Source: Shinella sp. (GTDB lineage: Bacteria; Pseudomonadota; Alphaproteobacteria; Rhizobiales; Rhizobiaceae). From it: a stretch of DNA of 64,000 nucleotides. Under the pieces are notes generated by a model. It saw only the letters and a list, made by a program, of their open reading frames with translations. It was not told the DNA's origin and did no database searches. The DNA is taken from the NCBI GenBank assembly GCA_003248775.1, contig QFQX01000001.1, forward strand, positions 124,001 to 188,000, given 5' to 3'. Positions 54,217 to 62,677 of the stretch are shown here, in pieces. The position numbers were made by a program, and so were the translations under genes. The stretch's first letter is position 1; each line of letters begins with the position of its first letter.

Positions 54217-55404
54217 ATGGCAACACATTTCGAGTTTATCGTCATTGGCCGAGGCATGATGGGGGCGGCGGCTGCTCGCCATCTCACGCTGGAGGGCAAA
54301 CGGGTCGCATTAATCGGCCCGGAAGAGCCTGTTGACCGGCTGGCGCATCAGGGTGTTTTCTCCAGCCACTACGACGAAGCCCGCATTACCCGCACTTTCG
54401 ATGACAATCCGGTGTGGAGTCAGCTCGCGTCACGTTCCATCGAACGTTACGACGAACTGGAAAGCCGGAGCGGGATCCATTTCTACACCGAGGCTGGCTG
54501 CCTGTTTTCCACGCCGCTGCCGGGTGAGGAGGGCTATATGGCCCGGGCCGTCGAGGTGTCGAAGCGTCTGGATCTCGATGTCGAGCTGATCGCTTTTGAT
54601 GATCTGGCGATGCGCTTCCCGCATATGTGTTTCCCCGACGGGCATTCCGGTTATTTCGAGCGGCGCAATGCTGGTCATGTCAACCCAAGAGCGCTGGTGC
54701 GTGCGCAGGCCTTGATGGCGGAGCGCCAGGGCGCGCAACTGATTGCCGAGACGGCAGTTTCCGTTTTGCAGAGTGCCGCAGGTGTCGAGGTGCGCACGGC
54801 CGAGGGCGGGATGTACACCGCAGCCAGGGTGCTGGTTGCTGCTGGTGGTTTTACCAATCTTTGCGGGCTGTTGCCGCAGCCGGTCGACATGCGGGCGACC
54901 GCGCGCACCATCGTCTTCTTTGAACTGGATGATAAGCGGCAGGCGGAATTTTCGGCTATGCCATCCTCGGTCGTCTTTGCGGAGCGGGATGAGGATCTTG
55001 TCTATATTCTTCCTCCTGTCCGCTATCCCGACGACAAGATTTACCTGAAGATCGGCGGCGACAGCGAGAAGACGGCTTTCGAGGACCTTCCGTCCATCGG
55101 CGGCTGGTTTCGGTCGGAGGGAGACGCGGAGGAAGCCCGCAAGCTCGAGCGCATCGCCGTGTCGCTGATGCCGGGGCTTGAGGGTGCGCCGACGACGAGC
55201 GGGGCCTGCATTGCGTCGTTCACCCGCACCACCTATCCCTATATTGGATTTACCTCCTTGCCGGATGTCGCGGTGCTGACCGGCGGCAATTTCGTTGCCG
55301 CGAAATGTTCGGACGAGTTGGGACGGCTTGGCGCACGGTTGATTATCGATGGCGCCTTGTCGGAAAGCGATTTTGCCGAAGAACTTCGGCCGGTGTTTTT
55401 GTGA
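54217..55404 (+). CDS. FAD-dependent oxidoreductase, sarcosine-oxidase-like, copy 1
   Basis: A 395-residue flavoprotein of the DAO family. The N-terminal FAD motif is IGRGMMGAAAARHL, and ARITRTFDDNPVW follows. Cys331 in GACIASFT matches the region of the covalent-flavin cysteine of monomeric sarcosine oxidase. Family members oxidise N-methyl or secondary amino acids. GAGGGGAAG precedes the ATG at 54217. A closely related gene follows at 55477, so the pair arose by tandem duplication. The substrate is not known. Confidence 0.85.
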   Translation: MATHFEFIVIGRGMMGAAAARHLTLEGKRVALIGPEEPVDRLAHQGVFSSHYDEARITRTFDDNPVWSQLASRSIERYDELESRSGIHFYTEAGCLFSTPLPGEEGYMARAVEVSKRLDLDVELIAFDDLAMRFPHMCFPDGHSGYFERRNAGHVNPRALVRAQALMAERQGAQLIAETAVSVLQSAAGVEVRTAEGGMYTAARVLVAAGGFTNLCGLLPQPVDMRATARTIVFFELDDKRQAEFSAMPSSVVFAERDEDLVYILPPVRYPDDKIYLKIGGDSEKTAFEDLPSIGGWFRSEGDAEEARKLERIAVSLMPGLEGAPTTSGACIASFTRTTYPYIGFTSLPDVAVLTGGNFVAAKCSDELGRLGARLIIDGALSESDFAEELRPVFL

Positions 55405-55476
55405 AAGTGATTCCGCCTGTGGCCGCAGGATTTTGAAAAATATCGATAATTGCGCAATTTAAGGCAGGGGCGCGAC

Positions 55477-56664
55477 ATGGTTGGAAGCTACAGGCATATC
55501 GTCATCGGTCGCGGCATGATGGGTGCCGCAGCGGCCCGCCATCTCGCTTCGCAGACGGACGGCGTCGTCCTGATCGGACCGGATGAACCGGCTGATGCTG
55601 CAAGCCATGACGGTGTTTTCGCGAGCCATTACGACGAAGCGCGGATCACCCGAACCATCGATCCCGATCCGGTCTGGGCGAGGCTCGCTAACCGTTCGAT
55701 TGGCCGTTACGGCGAGATTGCCCGGGAGAGCGGCGTCGAATTCTATTACGAGACGGGTTGCCTGATCGTTGGGCCGAAGCGGGGCGGGGCCAATTCCTAT
55801 GTCGGCAATGTCTGTGGGGCGGCGGAAGCGCTCGGCGTTCCCGTCGAGATGCTGAGCGATGCAACTCTGTCCGAACGCTTCGGCTATTTCAGTTTCGGTA
55901 CGGGTTGCGAAGGGGTCTACGAGGCGGCGAATGCTGGCTACATCAACCCGCGCCGGCTGGTCGAAGCGCAATCGAAGCTCGCCCGGAAAGCCGGAGCCCA
56001 ACTGATTGCTGATACGGCAGTTACAGTACGGGAGGAGGCCGGAGGGGTCGTCGTGACGACTGCCGGAGGCCTTGAGATCCGGGGTGAGCAGGTGCTGGTT
56101 GCGGCCGGCGGATTTTCCATTGCGGAAAATCTCTTGCCGCGTTCGCTTGATCTGAAAGTTTATGGGCGCACGGTGGCCTTCTTCGAAATCGCGGAGGTCG
56201 ATCTTGACGCCTATGCGGGCATGCCGTCGCTGATCCATGAGCCCGAGGATCCTCTCGACCACATCTATCTGCTGCCGCCAGTGCGCTATCCCGACGGCAA
56301 GACCTATCTGAAAATCGGCGGTGACCCCGACGACCTGCATCTTGCGACCGAGCCCGATATCCGCGCGTGGTTCCGTCGTGGCGGTCGGGAGACGACACGG
56401 CGGCATCTCAAGCGTGTCCTCGACGGCCTCGTGCCGGGTCTTCTCCATGCTCCCGTGACAATGGGTGCTTGCGTCACGTCCTTCACGCCCGGCAATTACC
56501 CCGCCATCGGTTTTGCGAGTGACAGGATCGCGGTGCTCAGCGGTGGGTGTGGCGCTGCGGCCAAGAGTTCCGACGAGATCGGGCGGCTGGGCGCGGAGTT
56601 GATGCTTCACGGGCGGATCGTGGATGAGGCCTATGATCCGGTTTTTACGCCGGTTTTCCTCTGA
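55477..56664 (+). CDS. FAD-dependent oxidoreductase, sarcosine-oxidase-like, copy 2
   Basis: A 395-residue protein of exactly the same length as its upstream paralogue, sharing IGRGMMGAAAARHL, SHYDEARITRT, LLPPVRYPD and LKIGGD. Cys332 (GACVTSFT) lies at the equivalent place. The middle region, which contacts the substrate in the family, is the more divergent part, suggesting different substrate preference. The gap between the two genes is 72 bases. RNase P RNA follows downstream. Confidence 0.85.
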   Translation: MVGSYRHIVIGRGMMGAAAARHLASQTDGVVLIGPDEPADAASHDGVFASHYDEARITRTIDPDPVWARLANRSIGRYGEIARESGVEFYYETGCLIVGPKRGGANSYVGNVCGAAEALGVPVEMLSDATLSERFGYFSFGTGCEGVYEAANAGYINPRRLVEAQSKLARKAGAQLIADTAVTVREEAGGVVVTTAGGLEIRGEQVLVAAGGFSIAENLLPRSLDLKVYGRTVAFFEIAEVDLDAYAGMPSLIHEPEDPLDHIYLLPPVRYPDGKTYLKIGGDPDDLHLATEPDIRAWFRRGGRETTRRHLKRVLDGLVPGLLHAPVTMGACVTSFTPGNYPAIGFASDRIAVLSGGCGAAAKSSDEIGRLGAELMLHGRIVDEAYDPVFTPVFL

Positions 56665-56742
56665 TCGGTCGCAGAGCGCCTCTTTCTGCTGCTGGTACCC
56701 GCATTTTTGGTGGCAATCGCGCGCTTGCTCGTCTAAGGACGC

Positions 56743-57142
56743 GGTGCCAGTTGGCCGGGCAGCCGCGCTTTACCAATGCCGAAAGGCGGTAAGGTGAGGA
56801 AAGTCCGGGCTCCACGGAAATACGGTGCCGGATAACGTCCGGCGAGGGCGACCTCAGGGAAAGTGCCACAGAAAGCAAACCGCCCTGCACGCAGGGTAAG
56901 GGTGAAAGGGTGGGGTAAGAGCCCACCGCGTCGCTGGTGACAGGGACGGCACGGTAAACCCCACCGGGAGCAAGACCGAATAGGGATGACGCGGGGCGCG
57001 CAAGCGTCTACAGCCTGTTTCCGGGCCAGTCATCCGGGTGGGTTGCGCGAGGCAGCGTGCAAACGCTGTCCCAGATGAATGGCTGCCACGTTCCGGGCGA
57101 CCGGAGCCATACAGAACCCGGCTTACAGGCCAACTGGCAATT
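56743..57142 (+). ncRNA. rnpB: RNase P RNA
   Basis: The segment carries the diagnostic conserved regions: GAGGAAAGTCCGGGCTCC near 56796 (P4 5' strand region), ACAGAAAGCAAACCGCC near 56868, and a 3' end where GGCCAACTGGC pairs with GCCAGTTGGCC at the 5' end (helix P1). The length of about 400 bases fits bacterial type A. It is the ribozyme that matures tRNA 5' ends. The ends are approximate. Confidence 0.93.
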
Positions 57143-57273
57143 TCCCGCCGCCCCATTCCGCCATGAGTGGCGAGGGCAATTTAACCTGCTGAAAAAATGT
57201 CGCATTTGGCAGGCTTTCGTCTCCAGCCTCGATCAAGCTTCGGGATCAAAAAGGCACCCGCCGGCGGCTTCTC

Positions 57274-57288
57274 CTAACCATTCGTTAA
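57274..57288. promoter_or_regulatory. Candidate CtrA box upstream of mraZ
   Basis: CTAA-CCATTCG-TTAA matches the CtrA consensus TTAA-N7-TTAA at seven of eight defined positions. It overlaps a perfect palindrome GTTAAGCTTAAC at 57284-57295. CtrA is the cell-cycle regulator of this class of bacteria. The 408-base region between rnpB and mraZ holds this, the MraZ repeats and no credible gene. Confidence 0.35.
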
Positions 57289-57339
57289 GCTTAACCGCTT
57301 ATCAATAATTGAATCCCGGAAGGGATCGGAAATGCCCCG

Positions 57340-57374
57340 TCCCATTGACGCCCATGTTGTCCCATGTTATCCCA
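57340..57374. promoter_or_regulatory. MraZ operator: four 10-base-spaced repeats
   Basis: Four copies of YCCCA or GCCCA start at 57340, 57350, 57360 and 57370, i.e. an exact ten-base period. On the minus strand they read TGGGN separated by five bases, the repeat described for MraZ binding in E. coli. Here there are four repeats, in antisense orientation relative to mraZ, about 177 bases before its start. This supports autoregulation of the dcw cluster. Confidence 0.75.
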
Positions 57375-57550
57375 TTCGCATACCGTTGAGGGGCCGATGA
57401 AGGTCCGGAATTTCAAGGTCGAAGGCGAACTGGCCGCGAAAGCGGAGCGGGGTCTGGCTTGTGGACTTGAAGTGTCTGTGGCGGTCGGGTTTTCGAGTTC
57501 AGGAGGGTCGTCTGTCGGCTCTCGCTTCAGGGGAGTAGCGGTCGATAATC

Positions 57551-57991
57551 ATGAACCGCTTCCTGTCCAATGCGATAAACAGGATCGATGCGAAGGGGCG
57601 TGTGTCTGTCCCGGCGGTGTTTCGTTCCGTGCTCGCGCAGCGCGATATTCAGGAGCTTTACTGCTTTCAGGATTTCGTGTTTCCGGCCATCAGTGTCGGT
57701 GGGCCGGATGTTCTGGAGCGGTACGAGCGGCAGATCGCGAACGAGGATCCTTTTTCCCGGGAGGGGAACGAGATGTCGCTGCTGGTTCACGGCGGTGGCG
57801 TCTTCATGAAACTCGACGCCGAAGGGCGTCTGATGGTCACGGATTTCATCCGGGACTTTACGGGCATTACGACGGAAGTCTGTTTCGTCGGGCGCTCGGA
57901 TCACTTTCAGCTTTGGCAACCGCAGGCGTTTCAGGAAGTGCAGGCGGCGGCAAGAGAGGAGCGCAGACTGCGAGGGCTGCGGGCTCCATAG
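57551..57991 (+). CDS. mraZ: Transcriptional regulator MraZ
   Basis: A 146-residue protein with two SpoVT/AbrB-like repeats: NAINRIDAKGRVSVPAVFR (residues 7-25) and LDAEGRLMVTDFIRDF (residues 87-102). It is the first gene of the division and cell wall cluster and represses its own promoter via TGGGN repeats. It is followed 14 bases later by rsmH. The C-terminus is longer and Arg-rich compared with E. coli. Confidence 0.93.
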   Translation: MNRFLSNAINRIDAKGRVSVPAVFRSVLAQRDIQELYCFQDFVFPAISVGGPDVLERYERQIANEDPFSREGNEMSLLVHGGGVFMKLDAEGRLMVTDFIRDFTGITTEVCFVGRSDHFQLWQPQAFQEVQAAAREERRLRGLRAP

Positions 57992-58005
57992 GACGGGGAA
58001 ACGGA

Positions 58006-59031
58006 ATGGTGGCGAATTCAGGCGGAGGTTCAACTGAAGCCGAAGGCGGACCGGTTCGCCACATTCCGGTTCTTCTCAGTGAAGTGCTTGGTGCGCTCGA
58101 GCCCCGTTCGGGTAAAGTCATTCTCGATGGTACTTTTGGGGCTGGTGGCTATACATCAGCCATTCTCGATGCTGGTGCCGACGTGATCGCGCTCGACCGC
58201 GATCCGACGGCGATTGCTGCTGGGAAGGCCCTTGTCGACGCGCGCGGCGGCCATCTGGTGCTGCATCATACGCCGTTTTCCCGACTGGCCGATTTCGCGC
58301 CGGCTGGTGGGCTCGATGGCGTCGTTCTCGATATCGGCGTTTCCTCCATGCAGATCGATGAAGCCGAGCGCGGCTTCTCCTTCCAGAAAAACGGACCGCT
58401 CGACATGCGCATGTCGGGGGTGGGGGTATCGGCCGCCGATGTCGTCAATCGGGCGAAGGTCGGCGATCTCATTCGCATCTTCGGTTTTCTCGGTGAGGAA
58501 AAACAGGCCGGCCGCATTGCGCGCGCTATCGAAAAGCGCCGGGCGAACGAGCCGTTCCGCACCACGCGGGATCTCGCCGGACTGATCGAGATCGTGACGC
58601 CTCGCAAGGCCAAGGACAAGATCCATCCGGCGACGCGCGTGTTTCAGGCGCTGCGCGTCTTCGTCAATGACGAACTCGGCGAACTTGCCCAGGCGCTGTT
58701 TGCCGCCGAAAAGGCTTTGAAGCCGGGCGGGCGGCTGGTGGTCGTCACCTTCCACTCGCTGGAAGACCGGATCGTCAAGAAATTCTTCTCGGAGCGTTCC
58801 GGCAAGGCTGCCGGCTCGCGTCACATGCCGATGCTGACGGCGAAGGCCGCAATCTTCGAACCGGTCGGCAAGGGCATGGTTTCCGCCAGCGAAGCAGAGG
58901 CGGACATCAATCCCCGGGCGCGGTCGGCCAAGCTTCGCGCTGGCATTCGCACGACGGCTCCCGCCGAGAAACCGGATTTCGCCATTTTCGATTTGCCCGA
59001 CCTCGCCAGTCTCGACAGGATCGGAGGGTAA
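58006..59031 (+). CDS. rsmH: 16S rRNA m4C1402 methyltransferase RsmH
   Basis: A 341-residue methyltransferase with HIPVLLSEVLGAL, the SAM-binding DGTFGAGGYT, VLDIGVSSMQ and VVTFHSLEDRIVKKFF. It methylates N4 of C1402 in 16S rRNA. The ATG at 58006 has GGGGAAACGG in front; the frame is open for a further 214 codons upstream, but that part overlaps mraZ in another frame and is not coding. It lies directly before ftsL. Confidence 0.94.
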   Translation: MVANSGGGSTEAEGGPVRHIPVLLSEVLGALEPRSGKVILDGTFGAGGYTSAILDAGADVIALDRDPTAIAAGKALVDARGGHLVLHHTPFSRLADFAPAGGLDGVVLDIGVSSMQIDEAERGFSFQKNGPLDMRMSGVGVSAADVVNRAKVGDLIRIFGFLGEEKQAGRIARAIEKRRANEPFRTTRDLAGLIEIVTPRKAKDKIHPATRVFQALRVFVNDELGELAQALFAAEKALKPGGRLVVVTFHSLEDRIVKKFFSERSGKAAGSRHMPMLTAKAAIFEPVGKGMVSASEAEADINPRARSAKLRAGIRTTAPAEKPDFAIFDLPDLASLDRIGG

Positions 59032-59034
59032 ACC

Positions 59035-59409
59035 ATGCTCAGGACTTTCGACCTCGTGATGATCGGTGCCATGGCTGCCGCGGCGGCCGTGACCTATCAG
59101 ATCAAACATCGCACGGATAACAAGCTAGAGGAAGTTCGGCAGATCGAGGCCGAGATCAAGCTTGAAAAGGACACGATTGAACTCCTGAAGGCCGACTGGG
59201 CGCTGCTGACCCAACCGAATAGGCTCGATCGGTTGATCAAGCTTTATGGCGCCGAGCTTCAGCTCCAGCCGACTGCGCCGGAGCAACTCGTCCGGCCGGT
59301 GGAACTGCCGATGATGAAGGCCGATGTGCCACGGCCAGTGGTGGCCGAAGGCAAGAAGAGTTCGGATCCGGTATCGGATCTCATTACAACCGGATCGGTG
59401 CAGCGCTGA
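59035..59409 (+). CDS. ftsL: Cell division protein FtsL-like
   Basis: A 124-residue protein with a single N-terminal membrane helix (about residues 6-24) and a coiled-coil rich in Glu/Lys/Leu (about 30-65). A Pro-rich tail follows. Sequence conservation of FtsL is low, so position between rsmH and ftsI, the length and the bitopic topology carry the call. It forms the FtsQLB-type scaffold that activates septal synthesis. The stop shares one base with the ftsI start. Confidence 0.85.
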   Translation: MLRTFDLVMIGAMAAAAAVTYQIKHRTDNKLEEVRQIEAEIKLEKDTIELLKADWALLTQPNRLDRLIKLYGAELQLQPTAPEQLVRPVELPMMKADVPRPVVAEGKKSSDPVSDLITTGSVQR

Positions 59410-61157
59410 TGACTTTTCTTTCGCGAATCATGCTGTTGAAGAGCCAGGCTCACTTCTCGGCCGATGTTCACCGTGCCGGTGCAACGATGAACGGGACGTT
59501 CAAGGGAACCGGCAAGCGCAAGACCGAAATGGCGCGCAAGCGCGTCGGTCTGATGATCGCAGGCTTCGCCGTCGCCTATGCGATCATCGGCGGGCGGCTG
59601 GTGCAGTACGGTTATGCTAATCCGGAAACTGTTTCCAGCATTCTGCCGGCCGACCGTCTGATGGCTTCGCGTCCCGATATCGTCGATCGCAACGGCGAGG
59701 TTCTGGCGACAGACATCCGAACGGTGTCGCTGTTTGCCGAACCCAACAAGATCGTGGATGCGGACGAGGCGGTGGAGAAGCTCGCGACCGTCCTGACCGA
59801 CCTCGACATCAAGGGCACCTACAAGAAGCTCGCCAATCCGCAATCGCATTTCCAGTGGCTGCGTCGCCAGCTTACGCCGAAGCAGCAGAGTCAGATCCTT
59901 GCGCTCGGCATTCCCGGCATCGGTTTCCGTCCTGAGAAGCGTCGCTTCTATCCTGGCGGCTCTACCGCGTCCCACATCGTCGGCTACGTCAATATCGACA
60001 ACCGCGGCATGTCGGGTATGGAAAAATACATCGACAACCAGGGGATGGCTGACCTGCGCGCGCTCGGCATGACCAGCGACACGCCGCTCGAGCCCGTGAA
60101 GCTGTCGATCGACCTCAGGGTGCAGAATATCCTGCACGACGTGGTTTCCGAGGCGATCACGAAGTTCGAGGCGTTGGGCGCCGGCGGTGCTATTCTCGAT
60201 GTTCGCACCGGCGAAGTGCTGGCCATGGTCTCGATGCCTGATTTCGATCCGAACAATCCGGCTGCCAGCGCTCAGGAAGGCTGGCTCAACCGCATGTCGA
60301 ACGGCACGTTTGAAATGGGCTCGACCTTCAAGTCCTTCACGCTGGCAATGGGACTGGACGAGGGGAAGGTGACGCTCAACTCCACGGTCGATGCACGCTA
60401 TCCCATCCGCATAGGCGGCTTCACCATCAAGGACTTTCACGGCAAGAACCGTGTTCTGAGCGTGCCGGAAATCTTCCAGTACTCCTCCAACATCGGCACC
60501 GCGAAGATCGCCGACATGGTGGGAACGGATGCCCACAAGGAGTTTCTGAAGAGGCTCGGCCTGACGACGCGAATGAAGACGGAACTGCCTGAGGTCGCCA
60601 TGCCCAGCCAACCGCGCGAATGGAAGAAGATCAACTCGATCACCATTTCGTTCGGTCACGGTGTCTCGACGACACCGCTGCAGACGGCTGTAGCCGGCGT
60701 GGCGCTGGTCAATGGCGGCAAGCTGCTTCCGCCGACCTTCCTGCCGCGCACGCAGGAAGAGGCGGATCAGATTGCCGAACAGGTTATCCAGCCTTCAACC
60801 AGCAAGGACATGCGTTTCCTGTTCGAATGGAACGGCGTCAAGGGTTCCGGCCGAAATGCGCGTGTCGACGGTTTCAACGTGGGCGGCAAGACCGGTACGG
60901 CGGACAAGGTCGTCAACGGTCGTTATGTCGGTGACAAGAACTTCAACGCCTTCCTTTCCGCCTTTCCGATCGACAATCCCCGCTATGTCGTCCTGACCGT
61001 CATCGACGAGCCCAAGACGGACAAGGGCAATGGTGCTGCGCTCGCCGGTACGTCGGCTGCGCCCATGGTTGCGGAAATCATCCGCAGAAGCGCCGCAATT
61101 CTCGGTGTAGAACCGAAATTCGGGGAAGACGGTTCTTCCTTGCTCGTTTCTTATTAA
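59409..61157 (+). CDS. ftsI: Septal peptidoglycan transpeptidase FtsI (PBP3)
   Basis: A 582-residue class B penicillin-binding protein. A cytoplasmic N-terminus and one membrane helix (about 46-68) are followed by a pedestal domain with RPDIVDRNGEVLATDI. The transpeptidase domain has STFK (Ser305-Lys308), SSN (359-361) and KTGT (494-497). It cross-links peptidoglycan at the septum. The ATG overlaps the ftsL stop (TGATG). Confidence 0.95.
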   Translation: MTFLSRIMLLKSQAHFSADVHRAGATMNGTFKGTGKRKTEMARKRVGLMIAGFAVAYAIIGGRLVQYGYANPETVSSILPADRLMASRPDIVDRNGEVLATDIRTVSLFAEPNKIVDADEAVEKLATVLTDLDIKGTYKKLANPQSHFQWLRRQLTPKQQSQILALGIPGIGFRPEKRRFYPGGSTASHIVGYVNIDNRGMSGMEKYIDNQGMADLRALGMTSDTPLEPVKLSIDLRVQNILHDVVSEAITKFEALGAGGAILDVRTGEVLAMVSMPDFDPNNPAASAQEGWLNRMSNGTFEMGSTFKSFTLAMGLDEGKVTLNSTVDARYPIRIGGFTIKDFHGKNRVLSVPEIFQYSSNIGTAKIADMVGTDAHKEFLKRLGLTTRMKTELPEVAMPSQPREWKKINSITISFGHGVSTTPLQTAVAGVALVNGGKLLPPTFLPRTQEEADQIAEQVIQPSTSKDMRFLFEWNGVKGSGRNARVDGFNVGGKTGTADKVVNGRYVGDKNFNAFLSAFPIDNPRYVVLTVIDEPKTDKGNGAALAGTSAAPMVAEIIRRSAAILGVEPKFGEDGSSLLVSY

Positions 61158-61216
61158 GCAGGCTTAAATTTATGCGGCGATTCGGGGGAAGCGCCTCTGA
61201 GATTGGACAAGTATCG

Positions 61217-62677
61217 ATGTTTTTGCGGGATCTGGTGAGCGGCGAATATCAGGATCAGGTCGGCAAGGCGGGAAAATCCGTCGGTGAAATTGCAATTTCC
61301 GGTATCACCGCAGACAGTCGCAAGGTCGAGCCGGGAATGCTGTTCGTCGCGCTTTCCGGTACGAAGGCAGACGGTGCGGCTTACGTGGCCGATGCGGTTT
61401 CGCGTGGCGCAGCTGCTGTTGCTGCCGGCCATGCCGTGGAAGCCTCCGTTCCTGTCTTCGTGGTCGATAACCCGCGCCGGTTTCTGGCTCTTGCGGCCGC
61501 ACGCTTCTTCCGGCGGCAGCCGGAAACCATGATTGCGGTGACGGGAACCGCCGGCAAGACTTCCGTTGCCTCCTTTACACGTCAAATCTGGGTCGAGGCC
61601 GGCTATCCGGCGGCACAGATCGGAACGACGGGCGTCGTGTCACCCACTCGCAACGAATATGGTTCGTTGACCACGCCCGACCCTGTCGGTCTTCACAAGC
61701 TTCTTGCCGAACTCGCCGACGAGGGTGTCACCCATGCCGCGATGGAAGCCTCCAGCCACGGTCTCGACCAGAGCCGTCTCGACGGCGTGAAGCTTGCCGC
61801 GGCCGCCTTCACCAATCTCGGTCGCGATCACATGGATTACCATCCGACGATCGAGGACTACATGGCCGCCAAGATGCGGCTCTTCGATAGGTTGCTCCCG
61901 AAAGGATCTCCGGCGGTGATCTTCGCTGACGATCCGTGGTCGGCGGAAGCGATCCGTGTGGCGACGGAGGCCGGTCACGACGTGCGCACCGTTGGTCGCA
62001 ACGGCACCTTTCTGTCGCTCAAGCGGGTCGAGCATTTCCGACACAAGCAGGTTGCCGAGGTCCATGCCGGTGACGAGATCCACGAAGTGCATATTCCGCT
62101 CGCAGGTGATTTCCAGATCGCCAATGCGCTGGTCGCCGCTGGCCTTGCCATTTCGACCGGTGTCGCGGTTCCGGTCGCTCTGAAGGCGCTGGAAAAGCTC
62201 GTCGGGGCTTCGGGTCGTCTGGAACTCGTCGGGAACAGCAAGAACGGCGCACTGGCCTATGTCGATTATGCCCACAAGCCCGATGCGCTGGAGAATGTGC
62301 TGAATTCGGTGCGCCCGTTCACCACGGGCCGGGTGATCGTCGTCTTCGGCTGCGGTGGAGATCGCGACAAGGGCAAGCGTCCGATCATGGGCGAGATCGC
62401 CTGCCGACTGGCGGATATCGTCATCGTGACCGATGACAATCCGCGTTCCGAAGTTCCGGCTGTCATCCGCTCGGAAATCATGGCGGCGGCACCGAAGGGA
62501 ATTGAGATCGGCGACCGGTCGCAGGCCATCCGCGCCGGCGTCGCCATGCTGTCGGCGGGGGACACGCTTGTCGTGGCCGGCAAGGGGCATGAGGAGGGGC
62601 AGACGGTGGGCGATGTGACGCTGCCGTTCTCTGACCACACCGAACTGCGCAAGGCATTGGAGGAATTCGAACATTGA
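61217..62677 (+). CDS. murE: UDP-N-acetylmuramoyl-tripeptide synthetase MurE
   Basis: A 486-residue Mur ligase with GITADSRKVEPG at the N-terminus, the ATP loop TGTAGKTS, and DDNPRSE, whose DNPR motif marks meso-diaminopimelate as the amino acid added. It forms UDP-MurNAc-tripeptide. The ATG at 61217 (MFLRDL) matches the usual start of rhizobial MurE; an ATG at 61172 would add 15 residues. Its stop overlaps the TTG start of murF. Confidence 0.93.
   Translation: MFLRDLVSGEYQDQVGKAGKSVGEIAISGITADSRKVEPGMLFVALSGTKADGAAYVADAVSRGAAAVAAGHAVEASVPVFVVDNPRRFLALAAARFFRRQPETMIAVTGTAGKTSVASFTRQIWVEAGYPAAQIGTTGVVSPTRNEYGSLTTPDPVGLHKLLAELADEGVTHAAMEASSHGLDQSRLDGVKLAAAAFTNLGRDHMDYHPTIEDYMAAKMRLFDRLLPKGSPAVIFADDPWSAEAIRVATEAGHDVRTVGRNGTFLSLKRVEHFRHKQVAEVHAGDEIHEVHIPLAGDFQIANALVAAGLAISTGVAVPVALKALEKLVGASGRLELVGNSKNGALAYVDYAHKPDALENVLNSVRPFTTGRVIVVFGCGGDRDKGKRPIMGEIACRLADIVIVTDDNPRSEVPAVIRSEIMAAAPKGIEIGDRSQAIRAGVAMLSAGDTLVVAGKGHEEGQTVGDVTLPFSDHTELRKALEEFEH

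Noticed and set aside
57364..58005. N-terminal extension of rsmH by 214 codons
   Set aside because: It overlaps mraZ in a different frame and has no conserved motif; the RsmH family starts near the chosen ATG at 58006.
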